From assembly GCA_947492585.1 (NCBI GenBank), contig CANLND010000020.1:1-64000 (forward strand): a stretch of 64,000 bases of DNA. The letters are read 5' to 3'. Made by a program: the position numbers and the translations under genes. Below the pieces are notes generated by a model. That model worked only from the letters and a program-made list of their open reading frames with translations. It did not search any database and was not told where the DNA came from. The stretch is from an uncultured Paracoccaceae bacterium. GTDB lineage: Bacteria > Pseudomonadota > Alphaproteobacteria > Rhodobacterales > Rhodobacteraceae. Shown one piece after another: positions 26,809 to 35,746 of the stretch. Numbering within the stretch: the first letter of the stretch is position 1; the number at the start of each line of letters is the position of its first letter.

Positions 26809-29144
26809 TTTTTATCCCCAGAGGCCAGATGCGCCAGCACCTGATCTCGTGGTCCATCCACGACCATGCGACCGGCCTGCAAAATCAGCGTGCGGTTGGT
26901 CAGCTGCAAGATGGGCATTCTGTGGGTCGCAATCACCGCAGTCCGGCCCTGCAGCCATGTGTCCAGGCGGCTGACGAGCGTGCGTTCAAGCGTCTGGTCG
27001 AGCGAGGCTGTAGGTTCATCCAACAGTACAATGGACGGGTTTTGCAGCCAAAGCCGCGCCCATCCGATGGACTGGCGCTGACCAATGGACAGCCCGCCGC
27101 CCCCGTCTCCGATTTCCAGATCCAGACCCTTGTGGTGGTTGCGCACATAGGCGCCGAGACCCGCAAAATCGAGCGCAGCCATCAGACGTTCGTCATTGCG
27201 CTCCAATAGGTTCATATTGAGGTTTTCACGCAAGGACCCAGCAAACAAGCGGATGTCTTGGCTGAGGTAGCCAACATGGCGGCGCAGATCGCGGGGATCG
27301 ATTTGGTTCATGTCGGTGCCGTCGATCATCACCCGGCCCTGATCTGGTGAATACAGACCTGTCAGGAGCTTCAAAAGGGTTGATTTCCCAGAGCCGTTGA
27401 CGCCCAGAATGGCGACGCGTTGGCCGGGGGTGATCGCAACCGCAGGTACATCCACGGTGGGTGCGCCGTCATCATCATAGCGGAATACAACTTCGCGCAA
27501 TTCAAAACGACCCTCAAAGGTCTCTCGGCGCATGTAGTTGCGGTCGTCTTCTTTTTCCTGTGCGGCGTTGGCGATGGTGTCCAACCCTTCCAGCGCAGCC
27601 TTGACGTTGCTCCAGCGTGCCAGCGTGCCAGCAAACTGGGTGAGCGGCGCCAGAGTACGGCTGGTCAGGATGCCGGTGGCAATGATGGTGCCCACGGTGA
27701 ATTCACCTTTGAAGACCATGAATGTGCCAAAGACCACAGCAGAGATATAGGTGAATTGTTGAATGCCCTGTGACCAATAGGTCAGCGCGCTGGACAGGCG
27801 ACGCTGTTCAGCGGCCGAATGGGACGACAACGTGTTCAGTTCATCCCACAGGCGCAGCACGCGGTCTTCGCCACGTTGGGTTTTCAGGGTGTCCAGTTCG
27901 GTCACCACCTCATGCAGCAGACGGCCCGCCTTGGCGTTGGCGCCTTGGGTCTGGCGCGTGAGCGCGATCATCTTCCGCTGCATGAAATAGGCCGGCATCA
28001 GCATCAGGACCGCACCCAGCATGAGAACCCAGACAATGGGGCCAGCGATTGAGGCAACCAGCAATAAGAAGATGGCGATAAACGGGATATCGGCCAGCGT
28101 GGAGATAGTCGATGAGGTAAAGAACTCGCGCACAGCGCCAAAGTCGCGCATTGCCGCAAACAGGCCCGAAGGGGGCAGGGGTTTCTTGTCAGAACGCATC
28201 CCGATCAGGCGACGCATTAGGTTGCGTTGCACCGACAGTTCGATCTGACGGCCTGCCGTGTCGGTCAGACGTGCACGTGCGAGTTTCAACACACCTTCCA
28301 GGCCGATCGCAAGGAACGCTCCAACAGCCAGCACCCACAGGGTGGCCTGTGACTGGTGCGGTACGACACGGTCATAGACCTGCAAAGAGAACAGCGCGAC
28401 AGAGACGGCAAGGATATTGGCCACGAGAGAGCCAAGCATTATTTCGCCAACCTGGCGACGGTATTTTCGGAATTCACCCCAGAACCAGTGCTTGCCCTTC
28501 AGCTGCGGCGTGTGGCGCGCGGCCATCTGATCCAGCGAGGGGCGCGCGCTGAGCGTGGCACCGGTGAAAAACGGCTGAAAATCATCGACCGGAACTTCGG
28601 CGCGGTGTTCTTCACAGGTCAGATCAAAGATGCTGAGCGTGCCTTCGTCCTGTCCAAGGACCAGAACGCACTGCCCATTGTTCATCATGGCGATGGCAGG
28701 CCAGACGTCAGGGTGCAGTTTTACATTTGTTTCCATCGCCGGGTTCAACCCTGCGGCTTCCACCGCACGCGCCATGGTTTCAAAGGTCACATCGCCGGGA
28801 TTGTTGCTCCACAGGAAATCGGTGATGTCACTGATCGGAGTTTCGACCCCGTTCATCGCCGTCAGCGTCGAGACCAGCGTGGCGCGGTGCTGGATGCGAG
28901 AGGATGCGCCCTCGACCAATGCGTGCACTTCTGCGTCGCCGTCGGCGCCGTCCAGCGCGATCGGCTCGATGGTCACATCTTGCGCCATGACGTCACTTGT
29001 GACGACCTCGCCATCTGCCGGTGCAGGTGCGGGAGTGTCAGCCGTGTCCTCAATATCATTGGAGACAGCACGCAAGTTGGGTTGCTTGCGTTCAGATGCG
29101 GGTGCATCCTGCTTGATCTCATCACTCGGGGTGTGCTCGTTCAA
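26805..29144 (-). CDS. Type I secretion ABC exporter with degenerate C39-like domain (LapB type)
   Basis: 779 aa. A poorly conserved, acidic N-terminus of about 90 aa is followed by a C39-like domain without the catalytic Cys (residues about 95-210; AIMMNNGQCVLVLG), five or six membrane helices and the nucleotide-binding domain. The last shows Walker A GVNGSGKSTLLK, the signature GGGLSIGQRQ (Ile in place of the usual Gly), Walker B SIVLLDEP and the switch His in ATHRM. The inactive C39 domain is typical of exporters for large adhesins and RTX proteins, where it recognises but does not cut the substrate. ATGA-type overlaps join it to both neighbours. Confidence 0.93.
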   Translation of the reverse strand: MNEHTPSDEIKQDAPASERKQPNLRAVSNDIEDTADTPAPAPADGEVVTSDVMAQDVTIEPIALDGADGDAEVHALVEGASSRIQHRATLVSTLTAMNGVETPISDITDFLWSNNPGDVTFETMARAVEAAGLNPAMETNVKLHPDVWPAIAMMNNGQCVLVLGQDEGTLSIFDLTCEEHRAEVPVDDFQPFFTGATLSARPSLDQMAARHTPQLKGKHWFWGEFRKYRRQVGEIMLGSLVANILAVSVALFSLQVYDRVVPHQSQATLWVLAVGAFLAIGLEGVLKLARARLTDTAGRQIELSVQRNLMRRLIGMRSDKKPLPPSGLFAAMRDFGAVREFFTSSTISTLADIPFIAIFLLLVASIAGPIVWVLMLGAVLMLMPAYFMQRKMIALTRQTQGANAKAGRLLHEVVTELDTLKTQRGEDRVLRLWDELNTLSSHSAAEQRRLSSALTYWSQGIQQFTYISAVVFGTFMVFKGEFTVGTIIATGILTSRTLAPLTQFAGTLARWSNVKAALEGLDTIANAAQEKEDDRNYMRRETFEGRFELREVVFRYDDDGAPTVDVPAVAITPGQRVAILGVNGSGKSTLLKLLTGLYSPDQGRVMIDGTDMNQIDPRDLRRHVGYLSQDIRLFAGSLRENLNMNLLERNDERLMAALDFAGLGAYVRNHHKGLDLEIGDGGGGLSIGQRQSIGWARLWLQNPSIVLLDEPTASLDQTLERTLVSRLDTWLQGRTAVIATHRMPILQLTNRTLILQAGRMVVDGPRDQVLAHLASGDKK

Positions 29145-30445
29145 ATCTTGTCCCCGTCTGCCAGGAGCCCTTGATCCCGTGCCAATTCTAGTTGGATTTG
29201 GATCACTTCATATTTTGCTTCAATGCGCGCGAGCTCGCGACGGACGTATTCCTCGTAGATGTTGACCACATCCAATACGGTTCGTTGTCCGGCTTCAAAC
29301 TGCGCCTTGAACAGCTTGTAGGTGTCGCGGCTGGTGCGGGCAAGCCGAGATGTTTCTTCTTCTTGTCGTCTAAAGGAGGTCAGACGCTGCAGTTGGCGGC
29401 TGTAAGACCGGCGCGCGTCTTCTTCGGCTTCTGAAACCTGACGGCGTGCGATTTCCTTGGTGGCTTCGATGGCTTTTAGGGCGGCAGGCGTACCCAGCCC
29501 TAGAGGTTGTCCAATGCTGGCTGTGAGGCCCGCGCCAGATCCATCGCTGGTGAGATTTCCAGCCGCGGCGACTTGTGGCAGCAATCCGGCACGCTCGACT
29601 TCGGCCTGTGCGACACTGCGGTGTGCTTCGGATTGGGCAAGCAAGACCCCCATGAAGCCCGCCGCTTCGGGTGGGGTGCCGATGACCAGTTTTTGCGGCT
29701 GGACGTCAAAATCCTGTCCGGTCAGCGCATACAGCTCTGCGCGCGCGGTGGATGCTGTCTCTGATGCGGTCGACGCGCCAGAACGCAAGCCAGCGATTTT
29801 GCTTTGTACCACTTGCAGGTCGGAGCGATCTGAAACGCCCCCGTTCACGCGACCTTGTACGACGCGCTCAAATTCGCTCATTTGACGCAGGGCTTTTTCC
29901 GCAAACCGTGCTTTTTCATCGCCAAGCAGGCCATCGATATACAATTTGAGCGCAGTTTCAACTCGGCTGTTTTGATCGATCGACAGATTGACCGCAGCGA
30001 CTTCGACATCTGCGGCGGCAAAGGCACGTTCAGATTTACGGCGGCCGTTATCAAAAAGCACCTGCTCAATCAGGATGCTGGCAACCATATCCCCCAGATC
30101 CGTCAGACTGATCGTTGGTCCGATCGAGGGCAGCCAATTTTTCGCCTTGGCCTCAGCCCGCAGTTTGGCGCTGATCAATTCCGCTTCGGACGAACGAGCC
30201 GACGCATTGAGCGCGGCCTGAGCAACTGTATTGTAGATGCTGGAATCTTCCAGCAGTGATCGCCGTGCCATCAATTGTTCGATGACTTCGGATTTCTGTT
30301 TTTGATTTGACTGATCAAAATTTGTGACGGGCGCGCCCGTCGCTGATCCTGGTGCGGTTTCCGGCGCCATAAACGGCAATTGCTCCACACAGCCGGTCAA
30401 GCTGCATAGAGCAATGAGCCCACCCATTGCAAACGTCCGTTTCAT
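29141..30445 (-). CDS. TolC-family outer-membrane efflux lipoprotein (LapE-like)
   Basis: 434 aa. It starts MKRTFAMGGLIALCSLTGC, a lipoprotein signal with lipobox LTGC. The rest is two repeated helical-hairpin OEP domains (ARSSEAELISAKLRAEAKAKNWLPSIG and AHRSVAQAEVERAGLLPQVAAAG). The C-terminus has the usual FEAGQRTVLDVVNIYEEYVR. It forms the outer-membrane channel for type I secretion. It follows the adhesin gene after a palindromic hairpin and overlaps the exporter gene by 4 nt. Confidence 0.93.
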   Translation of the reverse strand: MKRTFAMGGLIALCSLTGCVEQLPFMAPETAPGSATGAPVTNFDQSNQKQKSEVIEQLMARRSLLEDSSIYNTVAQAALNASARSSEAELISAKLRAEAKAKNWLPSIGPTISLTDLGDMVASILIEQVLFDNGRRKSERAFAAADVEVAAVNLSIDQNSRVETALKLYIDGLLGDEKARFAEKALRQMSEFERVVQGRVNGGVSDRSDLQVVQSKIAGLRSGASTASETASTARAELYALTGQDFDVQPQKLVIGTPPEAAGFMGVLLAQSEAHRSVAQAEVERAGLLPQVAAAGNLTSDGSGAGLTASIGQPLGLGTPAALKAIEATKEIARRQVSEAEEDARRSYSRQLQRLTSFRRQEEETSRLARTSRDTYKLFKAQFEAGQRTVLDVVNIYEEYVRRELARIEAKYEVIQIQLELARDQGLLADGDKI

Positions 30446-30475
30446 CCTGCCCCCTTGCCCGAATTGGGCATTATA

Positions 30476-30506
30476 GAACCTGGCAATTCAATGAATTGCC
30501 AGGTTC
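30476..30506 (-). terminator. Hairpin between adhesin and secretion genes
   Basis: Near-perfect palindrome: GAACCTGGCAATTCA is mirrored by TGAATTGCCAGGTTC around a single A. It sits 5 nt after the adhesin stop and 30 nt before tolC. It lacks a strong U-tract, so it probably lowers expression of the transporter genes relative to the adhesin, or stabilises the adhesin mRNA. Confidence 0.7.
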
Positions 30507-30511
30507 GGACT

Positions 30512-33070
30512 TTAGATAATGACGTTGACGTTTTCGTCGACGATCAAGGTCGCGCCATCCGTGCCTACTGTGTAGACATTGAATGTATCGCCGTTGATGT
30601 CGCGTGTTTCCGACAAAGTAGCGCTTGTCACGGTCAATGTGTCGTCGACACCGCCCTGGACAACCAAAGTATCGGTGTTGTCGGACAAAGCTAGAATGTC
30701 AGCTTCGGTCAAAACCAGGTTTGAATCGGCGCTTTCATTCAGATTGAGGTTCTCGATGTTGAACCCAGTCAAGCCGGTGTTGGCAAACAGATCGCTGCCG
30801 GAGACTGCGTCTTCAATTACAACCATGGTGCTGGCGGAGTTGCCCGCGGCATCGGTGCTGCTGACGACAAGAACCGAACCATCTGGAATATCTGCAGGGT
30901 TGTCCACGCGGAAGGTGGTTTCAGTTTCATTGGTGAAGGGGTCGTTGCCGACGGCGGTTGCGCCATCGATTGATGCAACTGTGCCATCATCAGCAATGGT
31001 ATTGACAGTCATGTCCGTAAGGGCTTCGGCAAACTCCAGATCTTCGATAAAGCCCACGTCGGTATGCAGGCCCAGGTATTCCGGTGCGCCTTGCGTATCG
31101 ACGGTAAAGGTCTCGGTGATTGTTTCGCTATTCCCCGCCGCATCGGTGGCAACGATTGATGCCGATGTCGAATAGGTGCCTTCGGGGAGATCAGCTGGGA
31201 GGAAATCAACAGTCCAGTTGCCTGCGTCGTCGACGGTGGCTTCGCGCTCTACACCTTCGATGGTGACAAACACGGTAGATCCGGCTTCGACGGTGCCGCT
31301 GAGGGTCAGACCTGACTCACGTTCGCTGCTGTTGATAACGTCGTCGGCAGTTTGGTTGCCGTCAGCGGTCAGGGTGTTCACCAGCGTGTCAATTTCAACG
31401 TCATGGGTGACGGTGTCGCCAACGTTCCCGGCCAGGTCGGTGATCGTCACAGTCGCGGTGGCAGTTGTTTCACCGCTGGGCAGAGCTGAGGCGTCATAGT
31501 CAAGCGACCAAGTGCCATCATCGCCAACTGTCGCCGTGCGTGTTGCGCCAAGGAACGCAACCGAAACAGTTGATCCGGCCTCACCGGTGCCCGACAGCGT
31601 CACGCCATCGGAGGCTTCGGCAGCATTGACCACATCGTCGGTCTCGACGGTGTCCACGGTCGCGACAGGCGCAACAGTATCGATCGCAAATGTATGGGCT
31701 GAGGTTGTGCTGTTGCCTGCCGCGTCAACGGTGGTGACAGTTGCTGTGGCATCGTACTCGCCCGCGGTGAACACGCTGGAGGCAAAATCAAGCGACCAGC
31801 TGCCGTCGTTTGCGACGGTTGTTGTCATAGTCTCGCCAAGCAGCTCAACCGAGATCGACGCCCCGGCTTCGCCCGTACCTGAAATGACAATACCATCTGA
31901 CGCTTCGGCCGCGTTGGCCATATTGTCGCCTTCGACGGCGTCAAAACCAACTGCTGGAGCGACAGTGTCAACTTCCAATACGTCTGACAGTGTCGTGGCG
32001 TTGCCAAAGGAGTCCGTGCTGGTGATGCTCACGGCGGTCTCGTATTCGCCGCTCTCCAGTTCAGAAGATGCAAACGTTACACTCCAGCTGCCGTCGTCGG
32101 CCACTGTGGTTTCGTGGGTGGTGCCGTTGATGGAAACTGCGACACTTGCCCCAGCTTCGCCGGTGCCGGAGATCACGGTCCCTGCATCATACTCGGTGCC
32201 GTTGACAACTTCGCCAACCGATTGCGTGCCTGCGGTCACTTCCACTGGGGGAGGGGTTGTGTCGATGTTGATTGACGGACCATCCAGCTCGTGGGTGACC
32301 CCGTCTGGGTCATCTACGGTGACGACAACGTCATAGCTGCCATCGACAGGCAGATCCGCGGGGTCAAACGTCGTTGTCCAGGTGCCATCATCGCCAATGG
32401 TTGTTGTTTGCTCGGTGTCGCCAATCGCAACTACAACGTCAGAGCCCGGCTCGCCGGTTCCAGACACAACAACGGGGTCAGTGGTGTTGCCTGAGACATC
32501 TACAACCGCGTCTGGATTGTCGACTGTTGGATCTGCGATGCCACCTGCACCTGGATCGCCGCTTCCGCCACCATCGCCCCCGCCACCACCGATAATGGCT
32601 GCACCCAATACACCTGCCGCAGCCGCGGCAGTTCCCAAACCGCCCAGCCCAAGAAGCGGCGCGGCCAATGGTGCAACGACAGGTTCGATGCGGTCCAGAT
32701 CCAGAAACGCCATATCATCGTAGGCGCTCCACTTGCCGGTAAGGTCAAGTGGTTCGTATGTCGGGTAAAGCATGCCCTCTGCGCGATCTTCCAACAGCAC
32801 TTCAACAAAAGTACCATCTTCGCTCAGGAACAGGTTTTTCTCGCCTGTGATGCCTTCCGCAAAATAGTTGTCCAGCACAAGGGTCTGGCCATCGTGGGTC
32901 ACGATCTGCAGGTCATTGCCGATCCGCTGATAGCTTTCAACGTCGGACGCGCTCATATTTAGGGAGATATCTTTTGCGCTGGTGGCATCGACAATAGACG
33001 CGCCCTCAGCAAATTCACCATGTTGTTTTGTACCCGTCAAATCACGGGTGATATATGCAACCGTACTCAT
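30512..33070 (-). CDS. Bap-like surface adhesin with five Ig-like repeats
   Basis: 852 aa from MSTVAYITRD; the track start adds 9 residues. Residues 1-130 resemble the BapA prefix domain. At 133-170 there is an Ala/Gly-rich hydrophobic linker (GTAAAAAGVLGAAIIGGGGG). Five Ig-like repeats of about 95 aa follow, with the recurring core SGTGEAGASVAV, D-DGSW and DTVAP. The C-terminus (NLVLTEADILALSDNTDTLV, FNVYTVGTDGATLIVDENV) is the type I secretion target region of Bap adhesins. No RTX nonapeptides were seen. The protein is strongly acidic. It probably mediates attachment or biofilm cohesion; the three genes downstream are its exporter. Confidence 0.88.
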   Translation of the reverse strand: MSTVAYITRDLTGTKQHGEFAEGASIVDATSAKDISLNMSASDVESYQRIGNDLQIVTHDGQTLVLDNYFAEGITGEKNLFLSEDGTFVEVLLEDRAEGMLYPTYEPLDLTGKWSAYDDMAFLDLDRIEPVVAPLAAPLLGLGGLGTAAAAAGVLGAAIIGGGGGDGGGSGDPGAGGIADPTVDNPDAVVDVSGNTTDPVVVSGTGEPGSDVVVAIGDTEQTTTIGDDGTWTTTFDPADLPVDGSYDVVVTVDDPDGVTHELDGPSINIDTTPPPVEVTAGTQSVGEVVNGTEYDAGTVISGTGEAGASVAVSINGTTHETTVADDGSWSVTFASSELESGEYETAVSITSTDSFGNATTLSDVLEVDTVAPAVGFDAVEGDNMANAAEASDGIVISGTGEAGASISVELLGETMTTTVANDGSWSLDFASSVFTAGEYDATATVTTVDAAGNSTTSAHTFAIDTVAPVATVDTVETDDVVNAAEASDGVTLSGTGEAGSTVSVAFLGATRTATVGDDGTWSLDYDASALPSGETTATATVTITDLAGNVGDTVTHDVEIDTLVNTLTADGNQTADDVINSSERESGLTLSGTVEAGSTVFVTIEGVEREATVDDAGNWTVDFLPADLPEGTYSTSASIVATDAAGNSETITETFTVDTQGAPEYLGLHTDVGFIEDLEFAEALTDMTVNTIADDGTVASIDGATAVGNDPFTNETETTFRVDNPADIPDGSVLVVSSTDAAGNSASTMVVIEDAVSGSDLFANTGLTGFNIENLNLNESADSNLVLTEADILALSDNTDTLVVQGGVDDTLTVTSATLSETRDINGDTFNVYTVGTDGATLIVDENVNVII

Positions 33071-33796
33071 TCTTTTTACCGCTCGCCTAGTGGGCAAACG
33101 CGCGCGATCTGAAAGTGTCAGAACGTTGCGCAGGCCCGATTTTCGCTCAAATGTCCGACGGCCCTATATGTGGCCGTTTTGTGGCATATTGTTCCAAATG
33201 TGTGGGGTGAGTCCAGTCTTGGGCAAGTGATAGTATGTGTTAACGCATATTAACCGTGTCTATTGTGCAGCAATCGCGAGTTTGTGAACCAATAAAACAA
33301 GGAAACCACTGGTTTTCGTTAACCTTTCGTGAAGATTTTTCTTCCCCTTCGATCAAAATGTGGCACAATTGGGAGGAGAGCACGCGGTGAATTCCATCCG
33401 CGCGGTCTGAGCGGCGAGAAGGCTAAAGAGATTCTCGACAACCGTTCTTGCAGTGGCCTGACCCTTGGCACTGCACTTTGTACTCTCCGCCTTGTGAACA
33501 GAAGTTTGTCAAACTTCATGGAAATTAAATAAAAATATACCAGTTACAGATAGCGTGATGAGGACATCTGTAGTAATCTGGTGCCCAAGCATACGCCGCT
33601 GCGGAGAGAATTCCGTGGCCCAAGTCACCCGCGAGAGAGTGACCAGCGGGCGCGCGTCATGGACGCGGTGCAGAGCAGATATCAGAATTTAAGAACGACG
33701 CGGACACCCCATTGGCCTACGTGCAGGGGCCTTGTGTTCGCTTGCAGTGAAGAACCCCAGGAGGACGGGCACACAGAGATCAGGAGGCTTGATCAT
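33071..33796. other. Divergent regulatory region of adhesin operon and prkA
   Basis: About 725 nt between divergent operons. The adhesin side (33100-33340) is AT-rich and probably carries its promoter. The track extends prkA upstream to 33581, but nothing in that extension resembles PrkA. No RNA gene was recognised. Confidence 0.45.
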
Positions 33797-35731
33797 ATGT
33801 CAAATATCGCTGAACTTTTCGCCGAGCAGTACGGTCAGATACAGGAGCAGGAGATGTCCTTACAGGACTATCTGCTGGCCTGTAAGGATGACCCAAGCAT
33901 GTATGCCAATGTGGCAGAGCGCATGCTGAAGGCGATTGGAGACGAAGAGCTGGTTGATACATCCAAGGATGCAAGGCTAGGGCCGATTTTCCAGAACCGA
34001 ACGATCAAGCGATACAGTGCCTTTAAAGATTTCTATGGAATGGAGGACACGATCGAACGCATTGTCGGCTATTTCCGGCATGCGGCGCAGGGCCTAGAGG
34101 AACGTAAGCAGATTCTCTATCTTTTGGGGCCTGTCGGCGGCGGCAAGTCCTCGCTCGCAGAACGGCTGAAGCGCCTGATCGAAGATCAACCCATCTATGT
34201 TCTGAAAGCCGGGGATCAGATCTCTCCGTTGTTTGAAAGCCCTCTGGGCCTGTTTGATCCCGTTCGTATGGGCAAGATGCTGGAAACAGAATACGGAATT
34301 GTGCGCCATCGTTTGCCGGGACTAATGTCACCTTGGGCGGTGGAACGGCTGGACGAGTTTGAAGGGGATATCAGCAAATTCTCTGTTGTGCGCCTGTACC
34401 CGTCGCGCCTGCGGCGCATTTGTGTCGCCAAGGTGGAACCGGGCGATGAGAACAATCAGGACATTTCAACGCTTGTCGGTAAGGTGGACATTCGCCAGCT
34501 GGAACATTTCAGTCAGGACAATCCCGATGCCTATAGCTTCTCGGGCGGTTTGAACCGTGCCACGCAGGGCGTTCTGGAATTTGTCGAGATGTTCAAAGCG
34601 CCGATTAAGATGCTGCACCCGTTGCTGACGGCAACGCAGGAAGGCAACTATATGGGCACCGAGAGCTTTGGTGCGATCCCGTTCTCGGGACTCATTTTGG
34701 CGCATTCTAACGAAAGCGAATGGCAGACCTTTAAGAACAATAAGAACAACGAAGCCTTTATTGACCGGGTGTCGATTGTGAAGGTGCCTTATTGCCTGCG
34801 GGTCACGGATGAATCGCAGATTTATCACAAGCTGATCGAAACCAGTGAGCTGCGCGATGCGCCCTGTGCTCCGGAAACGCTGAAAATACTCAGCCGGTTC
34901 TCGGTTCTAACGCGGCTGAAGGCGCACGAAAATTCAAACCTTTACAGTAAGATGCGAGTATATGACGGCGAAAGCTTGAAGGACACGGACCCGAAGGCCA
35001 AGACCGTACAGGAATATCAGGACCGCGCTGGCGTGGACGAAGGGATGAACGGTGTCTCAACCCGCTTTGCCTTTAAGGTGCTGAGTTCGGTTTTCAATTT
35101 TGACACCGATGAGGTGGCCGCGGATCCAGTGCATTTGATGTATGTTCTAGAGCAGATGATCAAACGCGAGCAGTTCCCGCAGGAGATCGAACAGACCTAT
35201 CTGGAGTTTATTAAAACTGAGCTTGCGCCGCGGTACGAAGAATTCATTGGCAATGAAATTCAGAAGGCCTATCTCGAGAGTTATACCGAATACGGTCAGA
35301 ACGTCTTTGACCGCTACATCTCGCATGCGGACGCCTGGATCGAAGAGCAGGACTACAAGGATCCCGACACCGGGCAGCTTTACAATCGCGAGATCCTGGA
35401 CGCTGAGTTGAGCAAGATTGAAAAACCTTGCGGCATCGCAAATCCCAAGGATTTCCGCAACGAAGTGGTCAAATTCTCGCTGCGCCACCGGGCAAACACG
35501 GGCGCAAACCCTGCCTGGAATTCGTATGAAAAACTACGCGATGTGATCGAAAAACACATGTTCAGCCAGGTGGAAGAGCTGCTGCCGGTGATCTCATTTG
35601 GGAGCAAGAAAGACAGCAAGACTGAAAGCAAACATCAGGAGTTCGTCGAGCGCATGCGAAGCCACGGCTACACCGACCGTCAGGTCAGGCGTCTGGTTGA
35701 GTGGTACATGCGCGTAAATAAAGCTGGATAA
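33797..35731 (+). CDS. prkA: PrkA serine protein kinase / AAA-type ATPase
   Basis: 644 aa from ATG 33797, which has a perfect AGGAGG 9 nt upstream and matches the family start MSNIAELFAEQYG. Features: a PrkA AAA domain with Walker A LLGPVGGGKSSLAERLK, TATQEGNYMGTESFGAIPFSG, HSNESEW, and a C-terminal PrkA-specific region (residues about 400-644) ending in GYTDRQVRRLVEWYMRVNK. Homologues (E. coli YeaG) act in stationary-phase and nitrogen-starvation adaptation. First gene of the prkA-yeaH-spoVR operon, with 15 nt to the next. Confidence 0.96.
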   Translation: MSNIAELFAEQYGQIQEQEMSLQDYLLACKDDPSMYANVAERMLKAIGDEELVDTSKDARLGPIFQNRTIKRYSAFKDFYGMEDTIERIVGYFRHAAQGLEERKQILYLLGPVGGGKSSLAERLKRLIEDQPIYVLKAGDQISPLFESPLGLFDPVRMGKMLETEYGIVRHRLPGLMSPWAVERLDEFEGDISKFSVVRLYPSRLRRICVAKVEPGDENNQDISTLVGKVDIRQLEHFSQDNPDAYSFSGGLNRATQGVLEFVEMFKAPIKMLHPLLTATQEGNYMGTESFGAIPFSGLILAHSNESEWQTFKNNKNNEAFIDRVSIVKVPYCLRVTDESQIYHKLIETSELRDAPCAPETLKILSRFSVLTRLKAHENSNLYSKMRVYDGESLKDTDPKAKTVQEYQDRAGVDEGMNGVSTRFAFKVLSSVFNFDTDEVAADPVHLMYVLEQMIKREQFPQEIEQTYLEFIKTELAPRYEEFIGNEIQKAYLESYTEYGQNVFDRYISHADAWIEEQDYKDPDTGQLYNREILDAELSKIEKPCGIANPKDFRNEVVKFSLRHRANTGANPAWNSYEKLRDVIEKHMFSQVEELLPVISFGSKKDSKTESKHQEFVERMRSHGYTDRQVRRLVEWYMRVNKAG

Positions 35732-35746
35732 AGGCGGGGTCTCTAA

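Noticed and set aside
26805-29144. C39 peptidase activity in the ABC exporter
   Set aside because: The catalytic Cys is absent; the domain is the non-cleaving C39-like kind.
28356-29265. Two plus-strand ORFs (272 and 211 codons) opposite the ABC exporter
   Set aside because: Overlap each other and a conserved ABC gene; no independent features.
31512-32336. 274-codon plus-strand ORF opposite the adhesin repeats
   Set aside because: Ser/Pro/Val-rich antisense of repetitive Ig-like DNA.
33581-33796. N-terminal extension of prkA in the ORF track
   Set aside because: The 72 extra residues have no PrkA similarity, whereas a perfect AGGAGG precedes the family start at 33797.
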